Shown: in pieces, positions 9,872 to 20,221 of the stretch
How positions within the stretch are numbered: position 1 is the stretch's first letter
Layout of the letters: the number at the start of each line of letters is the position of its first letter
Source of the DNA: Cheiracanthium punctorium
Taxonomy: Eukaryota > Arthropoda > Arachnida > Araneae > Cheiracanthiidae
Reading direction: 5' to 3'
DNA length: 64,000 nucleotides
NCBI GenBank assembly: GCA_038373885.1
Contig: JAWZYV010016944.1
Coordinates: 496,001 to 560,000 of the forward strand
The notes under the pieces: model-generated
The model's database searches: none
Told to the model about the DNA's origin: nothing
Seen by the model: the letters and a program-made list of their open reading frames with translations, nothing else
Made by a program: the position numbers and the translations under genes

Positions 9872-11325
9872 TTAATATCTGTTTACTTTGAGGATGTATC
9901 TCTGTTGTTTGTCTCTGCTTTGGTTCTTCTTGTCAGTCTTGTTTTCTTCTTCCTTATATTTTGCTCTCATGTAGTTTTGGTATGCTGGGCATTCTATATC
10001 TGAGGAATAGTGTCTTATATCTCTGTTTGCTTTCTCAAAATGGTTAAAGTCTTCGCAGTTTATGCAACCTGGTGATTCACTCTTACACGTGTATGTGTCA
10101 TGCTTTCCTCAGTATTTTGCGCATGTCGTATCATTTTTACAAAATTTTGCTAAATGTTCAAAGATTTGCAAGTTGTAGCATCTTGTTACGGGGCTGTACG
10201 GCTTGATACCACATTTTCTAAAGCTTAAGTAGACATAGCCTCTTTGTCTTAGGGCTCTGGCTCGGAAAGAGTAGAGCGGCAGCAGCAGTGAGCCTTCTTC
10301 TCCTACCGGTATTGTGCGGATGATTTCTATCGGCATGTGTTCATGTGACAATTCCAGCGCTGAGCGAAGGTATTCATAACTTCTTCATCTGTAAATTCAT
10401 TAGGAATGTTTTTTATTATTATAGTCGATTTAGGACGTTCCTTCTTTTGTAGTGATATTACTTCGTGTAGCGACGAGTTGGGTATAATATTCACGATTTC
10501 CTCTTCAATTCCTTCTTTTAGATTGATCTCTAGCGAGTTATATTTAGTTTTTATGTTTCTAATCTGGCTAGGCTTCACTTTAAGGGTGACTAGTTGCCTT
10601 CTTATCTCGTAAACTTTAGTATGTGCTGCCCTTGGTTTTATCAGTAGCACTGGTTTTTGTGGGCGGTGTTTGAGGTCCTTCAGTACTTCGCTGTATGTGG
10701 GTTGATGACTCGTGAGTTTTCCCTGTGTTTCTTGCACAACCTGGGCTTCTTCAGGATGCTGATTACTGTGAATCTTTTGTTCCTGCTGGTTTCTTTTAAG
10801 ATCTTCTAAAGAATTTTCTATTTTGTCAGATGCCACTCTGTTCTGGTCCTTTGAAGCTGCCACTGCCATTGTTAGTTCATTCAACTTGCTGTATAGCTCA
10901 GTCATTTGAGTTTTATGGCGATTCCTGCAGACTTCGGTTCTTAAAGCTTCCATGTGCTGTTGGTCTCCTTGAGCCGAATTCTTGGCTTGTTTTAAATATC
11001 CGTATATGGATTCAAGAGACGTCCTCGTTTTCCGTGAGAGTCCTTTCTCTGCCAGCAGCTCAGCTGTCCAAACGAAGGCCCTCGAGATCAGGTCATATAT
11101 GCTTTTGATGTCAAACGTTTCAGTGGCCTGCTGTTGGATGATTTCTAGCTCTTCTGTCTCCGCCGCACTCTTAGCAGAATCCTTGTTTGCCTGCGGAGGG
11201 ACTATACTTGTGGCTGGATCTACTTTATGTACGATGCTTGGTTCTGACATGGTGTTTGAAGCTTTTAACATGAAGTTAGTTAATGCTCTGGTCTGGCGCG
11301 TACATGGTTTGATTGACATTGGCAT
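9872..11325 (-). pseudogene. ORF1 / gag-like nucleic-acid-binding protein
   Basis: The main frame runs 11325-10327 (332 codons), with an alternative start at M11250 (MSEPSIV). It has a Gln/Glu/Lys-rich N-terminal half likely to form coiled coil. It then carries the conserved block HTKVYEIRRQL...IRNIKTKYNSLEINL...STIIIKNIPNEFTDEEV typical of ORF1 proteins of this group. A frameshift near 10340 moves to the 10351 frame (IEIIRTIPVGEEGS...). There degenerate CCHC knuckles follow: CYNLQIFEHLAKFC lacks its second Cys, and CAKY then stop then GKHDTYTC lacks one Cys and carries an in-frame TGA at 10111-10109. The frame stays open to TAA 9874-9872. The protein coats element RNA. Confidence 0.8.
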
Positions 11326-11794
11326 TTTACGCTGAAATGTCTTACGAGGGGAACTGTGTGGAAGGGGGAGAAGACTACTAGCTTACTTCCTATTGTAAAA
11401 ACTGTGTTGCAATACACTGAAGCAATGGATTCTGGTATACTCTAATACACAAGGCCCTAATGCGCTAATACGAAAATAAGAAAATACTCTAGTACAAAAA
11501 TGAGCTAAACCTAGGGAACGGTGGTGCCCTACATCGTTGAAATAAATATTTCTTGATACAATATGAAAGATATAACACTATAAGAACATAATAACCACTT
11601 AAACAAATGTTTTCTGGTAAGATAAGGCGGTAAATCACTTCACTGACTGAAGTTAAAACCACCAATACCCTTCTATACTAGTTTAGATATAATATTACCA
11701 TGATACACTAATACTACTGCATTTTGGATAATACTATAAAACGATTAAATAAGATAACCTACTTCACAAAATTAGTATTACTATATAATATCTT

Positions 11795-12175
11795 CTCGCT
11801 GTGTTTCAGTAGAGCACACACTTACTCTGTTGAACTTAAAGCAAGAATAGACTGATTGGCTTATATACAGAAAACGGTGAGCACTAAAATACTAATTCAC
11901 TAAGTCACAAATACATTAATACGATATTACAGCTACGCTCTGAATTCTTTAATACAATAGCACGCTAGATCAATTGTACACTGAGATACTTATCAATGTT
12001 GCTCTTATAAACTACACTAAAACTCTGACTTATTAACTTCTAATGCGCTTCCAAAAATACACTTTTGAACTAAATTAAATATAATAATACTCTGAAATTC
12101 TCACTATGTTTCAATAAAAAAGACGCTTACTCTGTTGAACTTAATGCAAAATTAAACTGAATGGCTGTGTGCACT
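11795..12175. repeat. Direct repeat pair spaced ~305 bp
   Basis: CTTACTCTGTTGAACTTAA begins at 11821 and again at 12126. Each is preceded by a similar TCTCRCTRTGTTTCARTA segment and followed by an ACTGATTGGC/ACTGAATGGC segment. The two copies are about 75 bp each, with substitutions. They suggest a unit of about 305 bp duplicated in tandem within the repetitive tract. Confidence 0.7.
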
Positions 12176-12477
12176 GATATAATATTACACTTAGGTTCCT
12201 TTACAGTTAAATGAGTACAAAAAGAGAAAAGATAGGGATAAATACTGCTCAGTAACGACTAGATTCGAAGATAAACTGACTGGAATGGCGACTAACCATT
12301 GGTTCAACAGCTTAAACGGGAAAATTCCTAAGTTCAGGAGAAGAGTTAAATACAATAAGAAAGCAATGAAAATAATAGTAGAATAAATATTTATGTTAAA
12401 TATTCACAGAGGTTCTGTGATCAACAGCCTTGAATGAGCACTGCTGAGATAAAAAATAATAAGTCCAACTGCCAGAG

Positions 12478-12508
12478 AGGAAAAAAAAAGAAAGAAAGAA
12501 AGAAAGTA
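12478..12508. repeat. A-run and GAAA microsatellite
   Basis: An A homopolymer is followed by four AAAG/GAAA units and an adjacent purine-rich stretch. Confidence 0.8.
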
Positions 12509-13152
12509 GAAAAAGGAAGGATGTACAAAAAAAGAGATGGGGGGTGGATATCGAATGGAAAAGAATGTCCAGCTGGCGGGTCACTTGTTGACGAGAGAAA
12601 AAACAGTGCGTGTGTACTAAGAGTGGTCCTTAGTTCAGGGTCATTTTGTAGGGAGCTGTCATGGGGACCATGTAAGACGCGCAGACAGGAGACAGGAATA
12701 CAAATGCAATCAAGACAGACGAGAATAGATGCTTAAAAACACACTAATGCGAAGAATAATACAACAAACTATTGCTCTACTTGAGCACGACGCAAAACTG
12801 TAGTAATTAAACTAAAGGTGGGGTTCAGAAAAAAATAACACTAATAAATAACACTAATAACACTAAAAAATAGCACTAATAAAAAACAGGTATGTAAATA
12901 ATACTACGGTAAACAAAGAAATGCTATAATGTCTGAATTGGCTCCTAAAAACTCATAAGTACTTAAAAGTAATTTAAAAGTGTAAAAAAAATATTAAAAT
13001 TAAGCAGGTCAATAAAACAAGATATTTTAACATTAAGTGGGTTAATAAAGTTTAAAAACAAACAAAGAAAGAAAGACAGAAGGGACAGGACCTCATGTGG
13101 GAGCGCCTTGCCAAAGACCAAGCCAAAAAAGTTATAGATGGCCACAAAAACG

Positions 13153-13470
13153 TTTCTCTCTATTCTAAAAAAAAGTAAAGGCCGCTGTCAAAGCTTATGG
13201 ACCTATCTCCTCCTAAACCGTAGGGATTTGAGTTTCGACTAAGGTGCCCACAGATTCGAAAAATTCCGAGGAACCTGCTAAGCCGATTTAAATTTCTAAA
13301 ATCGAATTATTTTAGAAGATATTAATAAAAAACTGAAAAAATAAACCGAATGGTTGCCAGATTTGGCATAAAATCATTCATTCCTTTGCAACAAAGCATT
13401 TCCAAGTATCTAGAATCGCGTGAAATTTACAAACATGAGTTAGAATTACGCCCATTTTACGCCAAAATAA
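13153..13470 (+). repeat. Dispersed repeat, copy 1 (pair with 14690-15009)
   Basis: This is about 318 bp beginning TTTCTCTCTATTCTAAAAAA and ending at CGCCCATTTTACGCCAAAAT. It is nearly collinear with 14690-15009, with scattered substitutions and a 4-bp indel (CCGCTGTCAA versus CCGCTGGCGCTGTCAA). There is no ORF or recognisable family. Equal orientation and similar length suggest two insertions of one element or a segmental duplication. Confidence 0.85.
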
Positions 13471-13890
13471 AATGTTCGTCCGTGCTCTAATTTCCGTAAA
13501 TATGCATCGATTTCTACGAAATTTATATATTTTACTCTTATCTACTGAAAATGGTATTTGTAGCATTTATAGTTTTTCTACAGGAGCACTCAAAATATTC
13601 CCAATACGTTGCGTTCTATGGGAAGTTATTCTTTAAAGCGTATCATCCTACTGCATAGTTACGCTGATCCCTGACTCAAGATAAAACTCATTTCCACCAT
13701 TACTGCAAAAAGATTACGAAATTAAGCACTGAAAAGCCTAATAAAATCTACACCATCTGTACGATCCGCTTGAAATTTTACATAAATATGTATAGAAATA
13801 TAGAAAATAGTATGCGCTATTTTAAAAATCTGAAAATCCACCCGTTCCCTCATTTTTAAGCGATTTTTCGCTCTTTTCAGATCCATTTTA
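13471..13890 (+). repeat. Dispersed repeat B, copy 1
   Basis: The segment GTCCGTGCTCTAATTTCCGTAA onward matches 14625-14689, and its reverse complement matches 16773-16935. It includes ATCGATTTCTACGAAATTTATAT, AGCATTTATAG and a CGTTCTATGGG block. Its distal part (13745-13885, with GAAATTTTACATAAATATG and CCACCCGTTCCCT) resembles 28255-28370. No coding sequence was seen. Confidence 0.65.
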
Positions 13891-14569
13891 TTTCTGAGAG
13901 TAAAAAAAGTTAATCATTTGCGTGACAAAAGTAGCTGTTGCAAGTGAGTATGACATCATATTGATGTCACAATTATCCGGATTTTTCCTGATTTATGAGT
14001 TTAATTTTTTCATAAATAAAATTATTTCTTCGGGATTGCGAAGGTATATTATAGTAGTGGACACGCTCCATAGCTGCTTGCTTAGGTCTTTGGTACCCAA
14101 ACTAAGTTTCAATAATGTAAACATTGTAAATTTGGTAAAGTGCAGCGATTCTAACGGTAAAGGAATAAAACATTTCCCGCCCTGACTCTTAATCAGTTTT
14201 ATGTTTTTAATTTTGCAACCTAGCATGTGAACGAGATTATAAACACCAGCACTCAATTTTAATATTTTGTTTCACATTTACTAACGTGGCTGCCTTAGCA
14301 ACAAATGAATAAAAAAAGGGAGGTTCTATCTTGAGATTATTAAAATACATGGAGTTCATATTTGTCAACGAAACGTTTTCGTCTGCTACGGTGTATATTT
14401 ACATTAGAAAATAACTTTGAATTGATTACTGAGTTTTTTGTGTAAAATGAATTTTAATTTTTAATATGAATTTAACGGTAACTTGAAACTGTGTTAAAAT
14501 TTATCGATGCATGAAATAAACGTATATACTGTTTGAGTGTGATCGCCATTATAAATTAACACTTTTTAA
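13891..14569. other. AT-rich stretch, no gene seen
   Basis: Short frames on both strands around 13922-14256 overlap each other and have no family resemblance. I see nothing else here. Confidence 0.45.
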
Positions 14570-14689
14570 CGCTTTCTAACAAGGTTGAAAAGTGTTTATG
14601 ATTTCAGTTTGTCTGTCTGTCCGTCCGTCCGTGCTCTAGCTGTCGTAAATATACATCGATTTCTATGACATTTATGTATGTTATTGTTA
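14570..14689 (+). repeat. Dispersed repeat B, copy 2 (5' part)
   Basis: AACAAGGTTGAAAAGTGTTT, then a GTCTGTCTGTCCGTCCGTCC tract and ATACATCGATTTCTATGAC match the reverse complement of 16870-16995. The copy stops exactly where dispersed repeat A copy 2 begins, so repeat A may have inserted into repeat B. Confidence 0.7.
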
Positions 14690-15009
14690 TTTCTCTCTAT
14701 TCTAAAAAAAGTAAAGGCCGCTGGCGCTGTCAAAGCTTGTTGGCCTATCTCCTCCTAAACCGTGGGGATTTGAGTTTCGACTAAGGTGCCCACAGATTCG
14801 AAAATTCCGAGGAACCTGCTAAGCTGAATTAAATTTCGAAAATCAAATTATTTTAGAAGATATTAATAAAAAACTGAAAAAATAAACATAATGGTTGCCA
14901 GATTTGGCATAAAATCATTCATTCCTTTGCAACAAAGCGTTTCCAAGTATGTAGTATCACGTGAAATTGTCGAACATGAAGTAGAAATACACCCATTTTA
15001 CGCCAAAAT
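14690..15009 (+). repeat. Dispersed repeat, copy 2 (pair with 13153-13470)
   Basis: This is the second copy of the ~318-bp repeat A described at 13153-13470, in the same orientation, 1537 bp downstream. Most differences are point substitutions. Confidence 0.85.
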
Positions 15010-16772
15010 TAAAACTATATGAAATAAGTAACTCAAAATGTGTTACACAAAGTTGACAATTTTCAAATAGTAAGTTCGCTTAGACAACAGGAGTTTAGAA
15101 TTAGCGATTATTCGTTTTTCCAAAACAGAATAACTAATATCTTGAAAATGAAAAATAATTAAAATGCAGAATATTTTAAAGCCGGTTCGGTCCAGCTGGA
15201 TTATTTGCTAGCAGTAGAAATATTTGGATGCGTTAACTATGCCATTATAGCAGTTATAGTGCACTTTGGATATTTCCTAGCGCGACGAGATGGTATAATT
15301 CGTGGTTCTAAGTACGCCAATCTGCAAACGATTATGTAAATGAAAATATGGATAACGGTTTTCCGGTAACCTTAAATGAACAGTAATTATAGGTTGTGAG
15401 CATGTGTCAATCGCCAAATAATGAAAAGTCGCCATTGGTGGCAAGCCATCCTATCTGTTCCGTAGCTTTTATTAACTTTACATGTACGCAAGTTGCCAAA
15501 TAATGAAAAATCGCCATGGGTGGCAAATTCGCAAGATGTCCAATAGGTTTTACATTATTAAAAATACAGCTGAAACAAATGTTCTGATTTTATTACGCTT
15601 TAACTCCTATTTAATATAACTTTTGAATGGCAACATTAAATAGCATTGTGTTTCTGAGGAGTGCAAATAATTTTTCCAGCGATTATAAGCGGAGTCCGCA
15701 CTCCAGGTGGAGAATAGCTCAGGACCCGTACAACACGGATTCCCATAACAAAATATCTTCCGTGTTATGAGGGGGAGGGGGTCTACTGTAGTGTGAAGTT
15801 TAAATTTTTATGTACCAATGAACATGTAAGAACCAAGCAATGTGTAGCTCAGTAACATTCTATCTGATCCAATCTTCGGGTTTTGTCTGTTGAAACTATG
15901 TCTTTTTTACGAATAAGCCTTATTAGGGGCCGAATGCCTCATACGAAAAGCGAGCGTAGCGAGTCTGGGGGCCTTGGCCCCTCGTAATAGAAATAATTTG
16001 AAATTACTTCTTGACCCAGAACATCGTGACGCGTTGATTGCAGTCTTCTTGGTTATTATCCGTCAATTGTGGCTGGACAACCAAATGTAACACTGTCAAC
16101 ACTACTTAATGGAGGAGAAGACATTGTATACTGCGTTATGATACCTTAATCTAGAAGCTGGCTGCAAAAGTTACTGAGTTAGGGATTTTTTACGGAAATT
16201 AACAGAGGTCGGAGTTAGCCAATTAAGATGCATTCGTAGGAGAAACGTCAAGCACGTCCGCATTGCTTGAGGGTAGGAGGGTAACTCATACTAAATCAGT
16301 TTATTAGAATGCGAGAATGAATTTTCAAAATTCCCATTGAAATCATCAAACCTTAATATTATCCCATTGGGTATATTTTGATTACCCGCCAAATTTTGAA
16401 AATATCACCAAATTGGGTTCATTTTTACAAAGATTTCTTTTTTCTCACCATGCTTGGTGAGTTATCGAAAAAGTCTCCAATATTGGCGATGTTTTGAGCA
16501 ACTTTTGAAGGAGGCACATAATTGTCGTCGGACCATTTGCTAATATTACAGATTGTAATATTAGCTAATAGGATGGTATTGCGCTTTAAACTGGTGCTTG
16601 TCTCTAAACATCCATTTAAATCAAAGTAATTGGAATTATTTTGAATGTGCTCCTGCAGAACAATTAATACAGACACTGTTTTAGATGGAGAGCTTTATAG
16701 TATAATCTTTAATAATATGTATCAATTTTATTTCATTTCAAACCGCCTAATATCTCTAAAATATACTTTAAA
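15010..16772. other. Non-coding stretch with a local direct repeat
   Basis: A 34-bp direct repeat (GCCAAATAATGAAAA...TCGCCAT.GGTGGCAA) occurs at 15413-15446 and 15495-15528. Near 15928-15990 a short inverted repeat (AGGGGCC/GGCCCCT) flanks AAAGCGAGCGTAGCGAG. The 83-codon minus-strand frame at 16425-16676 is unrecognised. Nothing else is supportable. Confidence 0.5.
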
Positions 16773-17000
16773 GAATGACTGCCCATAGAGCGTAATGTAT
16801 TGTAAATCATTTGAGCTCTGTTGTAGAAGAACTATAAATGCTTGGTACACCATTTTGAATAGGGTACATGGTAATGTACATAGAAATATAAGTTTCGTGG
16901 TAATCGATGCACGCTTACGGAAGTTAGAGCACGGATGGACGGACAGGCAGACAAGCCGAAACCATAAACACTTTTCAACCTTGTTCGAAAGTGTTTAAAT
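16773..17000 (-). repeat. Dispersed repeat B, copy 3 (inverted)
   Basis: The reverse complement reads AACAAGGTTGAAAAGTGTTT, a CTGCCTGTCCGTCCATCCGT tract, then TGCATCGATTACCACG and CATTTATAGTTCTTCTAC. This is collinear with copies at 14570 and 13471 combined, so it is the most complete of the three. No coding sequence. Confidence 0.75.
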
Positions 17001-17947
17001 TTGTTACTTTTTGAAAATTTACGAAAGGAATTTTTTCTTAACAATCTTTTTTCCTACTTTATTTTAAACATTTTTTACAATTTACATTACCCACTTATCT
17101 CTTATAGATAAAAATAGCATTACCACCTTTTAGGGACACCCGGTATATATATATATATATATAATTGCAATTGCACGTTAATGTTTGTTTTTAAAAATGT
17201 GAAAAAACCCTAAACACCATTGTAAATACAGTTTTAGAAAACCAGCTGCAGGAGGACGAAGTAAAAAATGCACATTCAAGTACATTATAATCAAGTTTAA
17301 AGTATCTTTTGACATCCAAATTTCGCTTTCCGTGTTTAAGTATATTTCAATTAACTTCCTGGATTAGAATCATAATAGCTCCTGAAGGACTCTCGAGCCC
17401 TCATTTACGCAGCTTTGAATATAAAATATGCCATTTCGTGACGCCTCCATGTTAACATTGCTGGGCTTTTAATATCCAGTACTAATTTCTCTAATGTAAT
17501 ATTTACTTTGATAAATGCTTCCACTTAAGCAGTTTTATCGATAAATGGTGTGCAATTATATTTATCTCCCTCCTACCTCCACAACGAAAACATTTCACTG
17601 CGTTCAGCATGGTTTTCCGTGTGTGACTGCACTTACACAAGGCGATTAAAATGCATTTTTACTGTGCAATTAATACATGTCAGAATACCAGAAATTATTA
17701 TGTAATTCGCGTGACAGAAAATGTATGATTTAATGTTTATACGATATATTTACTGAATGTCGTTTACATCTTATTTTACGGAACATTTTAAGAAACTGCG
17801 CGGTGTTAAAATAAGGTATCTTTCATAATGGAGTGTTCAAACGCAATATCAAACAGTAACGCTAAAGCGTAAACGACATTTATATCACGTGTTCATGAAA
17901 AAACTGAATGAATAAAATGTTGTTTAACTATTATCGAGCGCAGTACG
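17001..17947. other. AT-rich stretch, no gene seen
   Basis: It contains a TA microsatellite at about 17146-17163 and otherwise unremarkable AT-rich sequence. Confidence 0.5.
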
Positions 17948-18352
17948 TTGTTATTGGGTTGTGTTGTCTGATGCCCCCCCCCCCTGACAACCGCAAAGGC
18001 GGTGCGATCCCTTCCCCTCAAAGGGAGGTGATGGGCAAAGGGGGTGCGCCTTCCATTTTTAGGGCCCCAGTGGGAGGAAGTATAATTTAGCCCGTGGTCT
18101 CCTAATTTTGAACCAATTCCAGAGGAGGGACAGACCCCTTGAAATCGGCACCCCCAGAGATATCGTTTAACAACCTGGAGGACATTGGAGCCACGACAGA
18201 TTTTATACGTGCATCAGCTCACATTAACGTACACGGTCCCACAGTAGTCGAGCCGAGAGGAAGTTGACCCTTCCAAGCACTGGCCAAACTGGATGCTGCT
18301 TCTCTTGCCGTGTTCTAATGGGAACGGAGTTTAGTACTCAGACCACTGCAGG
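17948..18352 (-). mobile_element. SINE-like dispersed repeat, copy A (pair with 53201-53600)
   Basis: On the minus strand it starts CTGCAGTGGTCTGAGTACTA. That is A-box-like and close to the CCGCAGTGGTTTGGGCGC start of the plus-strand copy at 53203. It then runs collinearly for ~400 bp through CTCGACTACTGTGGGACCGT, TCCCTCCTCTGGAATTGG and CCCACTGGGGCCC to a G-rich 3' end. The composition is much richer in GC than the flanks. A tRNA-like head without coding capacity suggests a SINE or other short non-autonomous element. No target duplication was identified. Confidence 0.65.
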
Positions 18353-18360
18353 ACTCATTA

Positions 18361-18880
18361 TTGGGTTGTTCGGAAAGTGATTTCGTTTTTTTCCGAAAAG
18401 AGCATTTAATTGCATTTTTCCACAGCCAACTTCACACCTAAGCCGCATAATTATTACATATTTTGCGGCTTATATAGCAAGTTAGCTTGCGGAGAAAGGA
18501 TTTGAGCAGTGCTTTTTGGTTGGTACACTTTCAAATGTGCAAACTGAAAGCGGAATTTTTGACATATTTTGCTTTTTCTCTATCGGAAAGATAAAAATAC
18601 TGTTTAAGACATAAAAAAATATCCAATGCGTATGTATCGAGGAGATGTATTCAGAGAACGGCAGTGCCAAAACTGGTTTTCAAAATTTTGATCTGTCAAT
18701 TGTGATGTGAAGATTTTGATTTGGAAGGCCGATTGAAGCTAAACGACACAATAAAAGCATTAATTGATGGAAACCGGCGAATAACAACTCGTGAGATAGC
18801 TGAAAGTTTAAATTTATCGAATTCGAATATTCATGATCGTATGAAACCCCTCAAAGCTCGACATAAGAGTTCCTAATGTT
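18361..18880 (+). mobile_element. Truncated mariner-like element
   Basis: The left end TTGGGTTGTTCGGAAAGT follows a TA (18359-18360) and looks like a mariner terminal inverted repeat. A decayed transposase N-terminus follows. No matching right terminus was found, so the element is truncated at about 18880 or beyond. It sits a few bases from the SINE-like repeat at 17948-18352. Confidence 0.7.
18640..18874 (+). pseudogene. Mariner transposase N-terminal fragment
   Basis: One frame reads GDVFRERQCQNWFSKF (18640-18690), the first helix-turn-helix region of mariner transposases. After a frameshift another reads TIKALIDGNRRITTREIAES then LNLSNSNIHDRMKPL (18747-18855), the second DNA-recognition domain. 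In-frame stops and at least two shifts are present. The catalytic DD34D domain is absent. An intact protein would bind the TIR and catalyse excision and insertion at TA; this one cannot. Confidence 0.8.
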
Positions 18881-19516
18881 TTATAAAAAACCAAATTACT
18901 TTCAGAGCGACTAAACAGTTTTCATGTAAAATGTTATAGATAGACGTAAAAAAAGTTATTATATGTTCAAGAAATTTTTTAAGTCAGAAGGAAAAGCCAT
19001 ATCTGTAAGTCTAAACGTCTAATGCGTTTTACGGTGGCTTTTATAAATTATTAGCATTTCAAAAAGTAACACAAAAATGCTATCATCAACAAAGTACACA
19101 TACAATTTCGAACACTCTAGTTTCACAAAAACCATGTGCTATGAAAGAAATAACAGATAAAAATTTACAAGTAGAAATAACATTATTTTTTCAGTAAAAT
19201 TTGGATTTGATTTTTTTTTTTAACTGGCGTGTGTATTACAGTGAATCCTAGGTTCAACGTTTCAGCATTTTATGCTTTCCAGCTTGTAATATCAATTGAT
19301 CGTAAATGTTTTACTATGCAAGTAACGTTAAAAAATTCCGCTAATAACAAAGCATATCTCGCATTTAACTTTTTATACACAAAAAAGAAAATTCAGTGCA
19401 TTTTCACAAATCCAAAAACCTACAGGAAATATAAAAAACAGAAGAGCTTTACTTAGACGATTAGGCAGTCGTGATATAAACATCTAAACAGCTGAGATTC
19501 CTGTCTTCAGTAGCAC
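18881..19516. other. AT-rich stretch, no gene seen
   Basis: A 75-codon frame at 19229-19456 has no recognisable features. Nothing else seen. Confidence 0.45.
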
Positions 19517-19602
19517 AACTAGTTCAAAAGATGTTCAAAAGACGTCAGCCTGTGTTCTCATAACACAGGCTGAACGTCTTTTGAACATCTTCCGAACTAG
19601 TT
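19517..19602. repeat. Long near-perfect hairpin (~40-bp arms)
   Basis: AACTAGTTC...GCCTGTGTT faces its reverse complement ending in GAACTAGTT, with a ~5-nt loop (CTCAT). Only two substitutions and one 1-nt indel separate the arms. Such a structure can be a fold-back MITE or, if transcribed, a hairpin RNA precursor. No TIR-flanking duplication was identified. Confidence 0.85.
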
Positions 19603-19713
19603 TAACTACTAGGGAAATCATTGAATGATCTGATTCGACAATCAAGAAGAACTTATTATTCCATCAGCGATTGGATCCAACTGAGTTGTGAAAGAAGTAA
19701 AAACGTCCCTTAA

Positions 19714-20221
19714 ACCCTTTAACGCGCGCTGTCCTCGCCGTGAGGACACCAAACTCTGGCGTTTTGACTGTTGCCAGTCACTAAGAATAGATTTGATTTC
19801 TATAAAAATAGTTTCGGGTGACGTAGCTCCACGAGAATCTTTTTCTTTTTAACACGTCATTTCCCGTAAAAATAATGTCACGATTTTTAACAGCACTGAC
19901 ATCTGCTGAAAAATGGAAGAACGCGAGAACAGCTGGATAGATTGCCCAATGCTGAAAAAAGGGCAGCCGTTGCCATGGCTCGACTTAACTACCAGCAAGA
20001 TGGCGGATGATCGAAACGTTTATCGCGTGCCACAGATCTAGGGACCCTTTTTTGACTCAGCTGTCTGTGCTCGCGCACAGCCAGCTGCGTCAAAAAAGGG
20101 TCTCTAGATCTCTGGCACGCGATAAACGTTTCGATCGTCCGCCATCTTGCTGGTAGTTAAGTTGAGTGATGGCAACGGCTGCCCTTTTTTCAGCATTGGG
20201 AAAGGGTTGCGCCTCAAAGGG
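19714..20221. mobile_element. piggyBac-like non-autonomous element with internal fold-back
   Basis: TTAA lies on both sides (19710-19713 and 20222-20225). The inner ends are similar in inverted orientation: CCCTTTAACGCGC on the left and CCCTTTGAGGCGC as the reverse complement of the right. TTAA duplication and CCC-starting termini are characteristic of piggyBac transposons. A small hairpin (TGTCCTC/GAGGACA) sits just inside the left end. No transposase frame exists, so it is a MITE of ~508 bp. An extra A follows the left TTAA, so the family call is probable, not certain. Confidence 0.5.
19945..20200. repeat. ~105-bp-arm palindrome inside the TTAA element
   Basis: The left arm 19945-20056 runs from CCCAATGCTGAAAAAAGGGC to CCCTTTTTTGAC and pairs with the right arm 20099-20200. 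The 42-nt centre is itself partly self-complementary (CAGCTG...GTGC/GCAC...CAGCTG). The arms carry only scattered mismatches and a short indel. DNA of this form can extrude a cruciform, and a read-through transcript would form long double-stranded RNA. Confidence 0.85.

Larger units (their letters stand above)
6087..11340 (-). mobile_element. Near full-length degenerate non-LTR retrotransposon (R1/I group)
   Basis: On the minus strand the order is ORF1/gag (11325-9872), then ORF2 with endonuclease (9828-9055), reverse transcriptase (about 8965-7768), thumb region, RNase H (7487-6703 region) and a C-terminal Cys/His motif (6678-6307), followed by a 3' UTR. An RNase H domain downstream of RT, together with an APE-type endonuclease and a CCHC gag, fits the I/R1/LOA side of the non-LTR tree rather than jockey, which usually lacks RNase H. 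Several frameshifts and in-frame stops show that it is dead. I see no poly(A) tail or target duplication, so both ends are approximate; 11340 and 6087 are estimates. Confidence 0.85.
11395..12890. repeat. Degenerate CTAATAC-rich repetitive tract upstream of the non-LTR element
   Basis: The words CTAATAC, ACACTAAT and AATACTACT recur irregularly through 11395-12200 and again at 12740-12890. The tract lies directly 5' of ORF1 on the minus strand, so it could be a long 5' UTR/promoter array or an older satellite the element inserted beside. The 100-codon plus-strand frame at 12434-12736 has low-complexity Lys-rich sequence and resembles nothing I know. Confidence 0.45.

Noticed and set aside
7126..11335. 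Plus-strand frames across the retrotransposon
   Set aside because: They are antisense shadows of ORF1 and ORF2, whose motifs are clear on the minus strand.
12434..12736. 100-codon frame on the plus strand
   Set aside because: Its N-terminal half is the translated A/G microsatellite, and the rest shows no domain. It lies in a repetitive tract.
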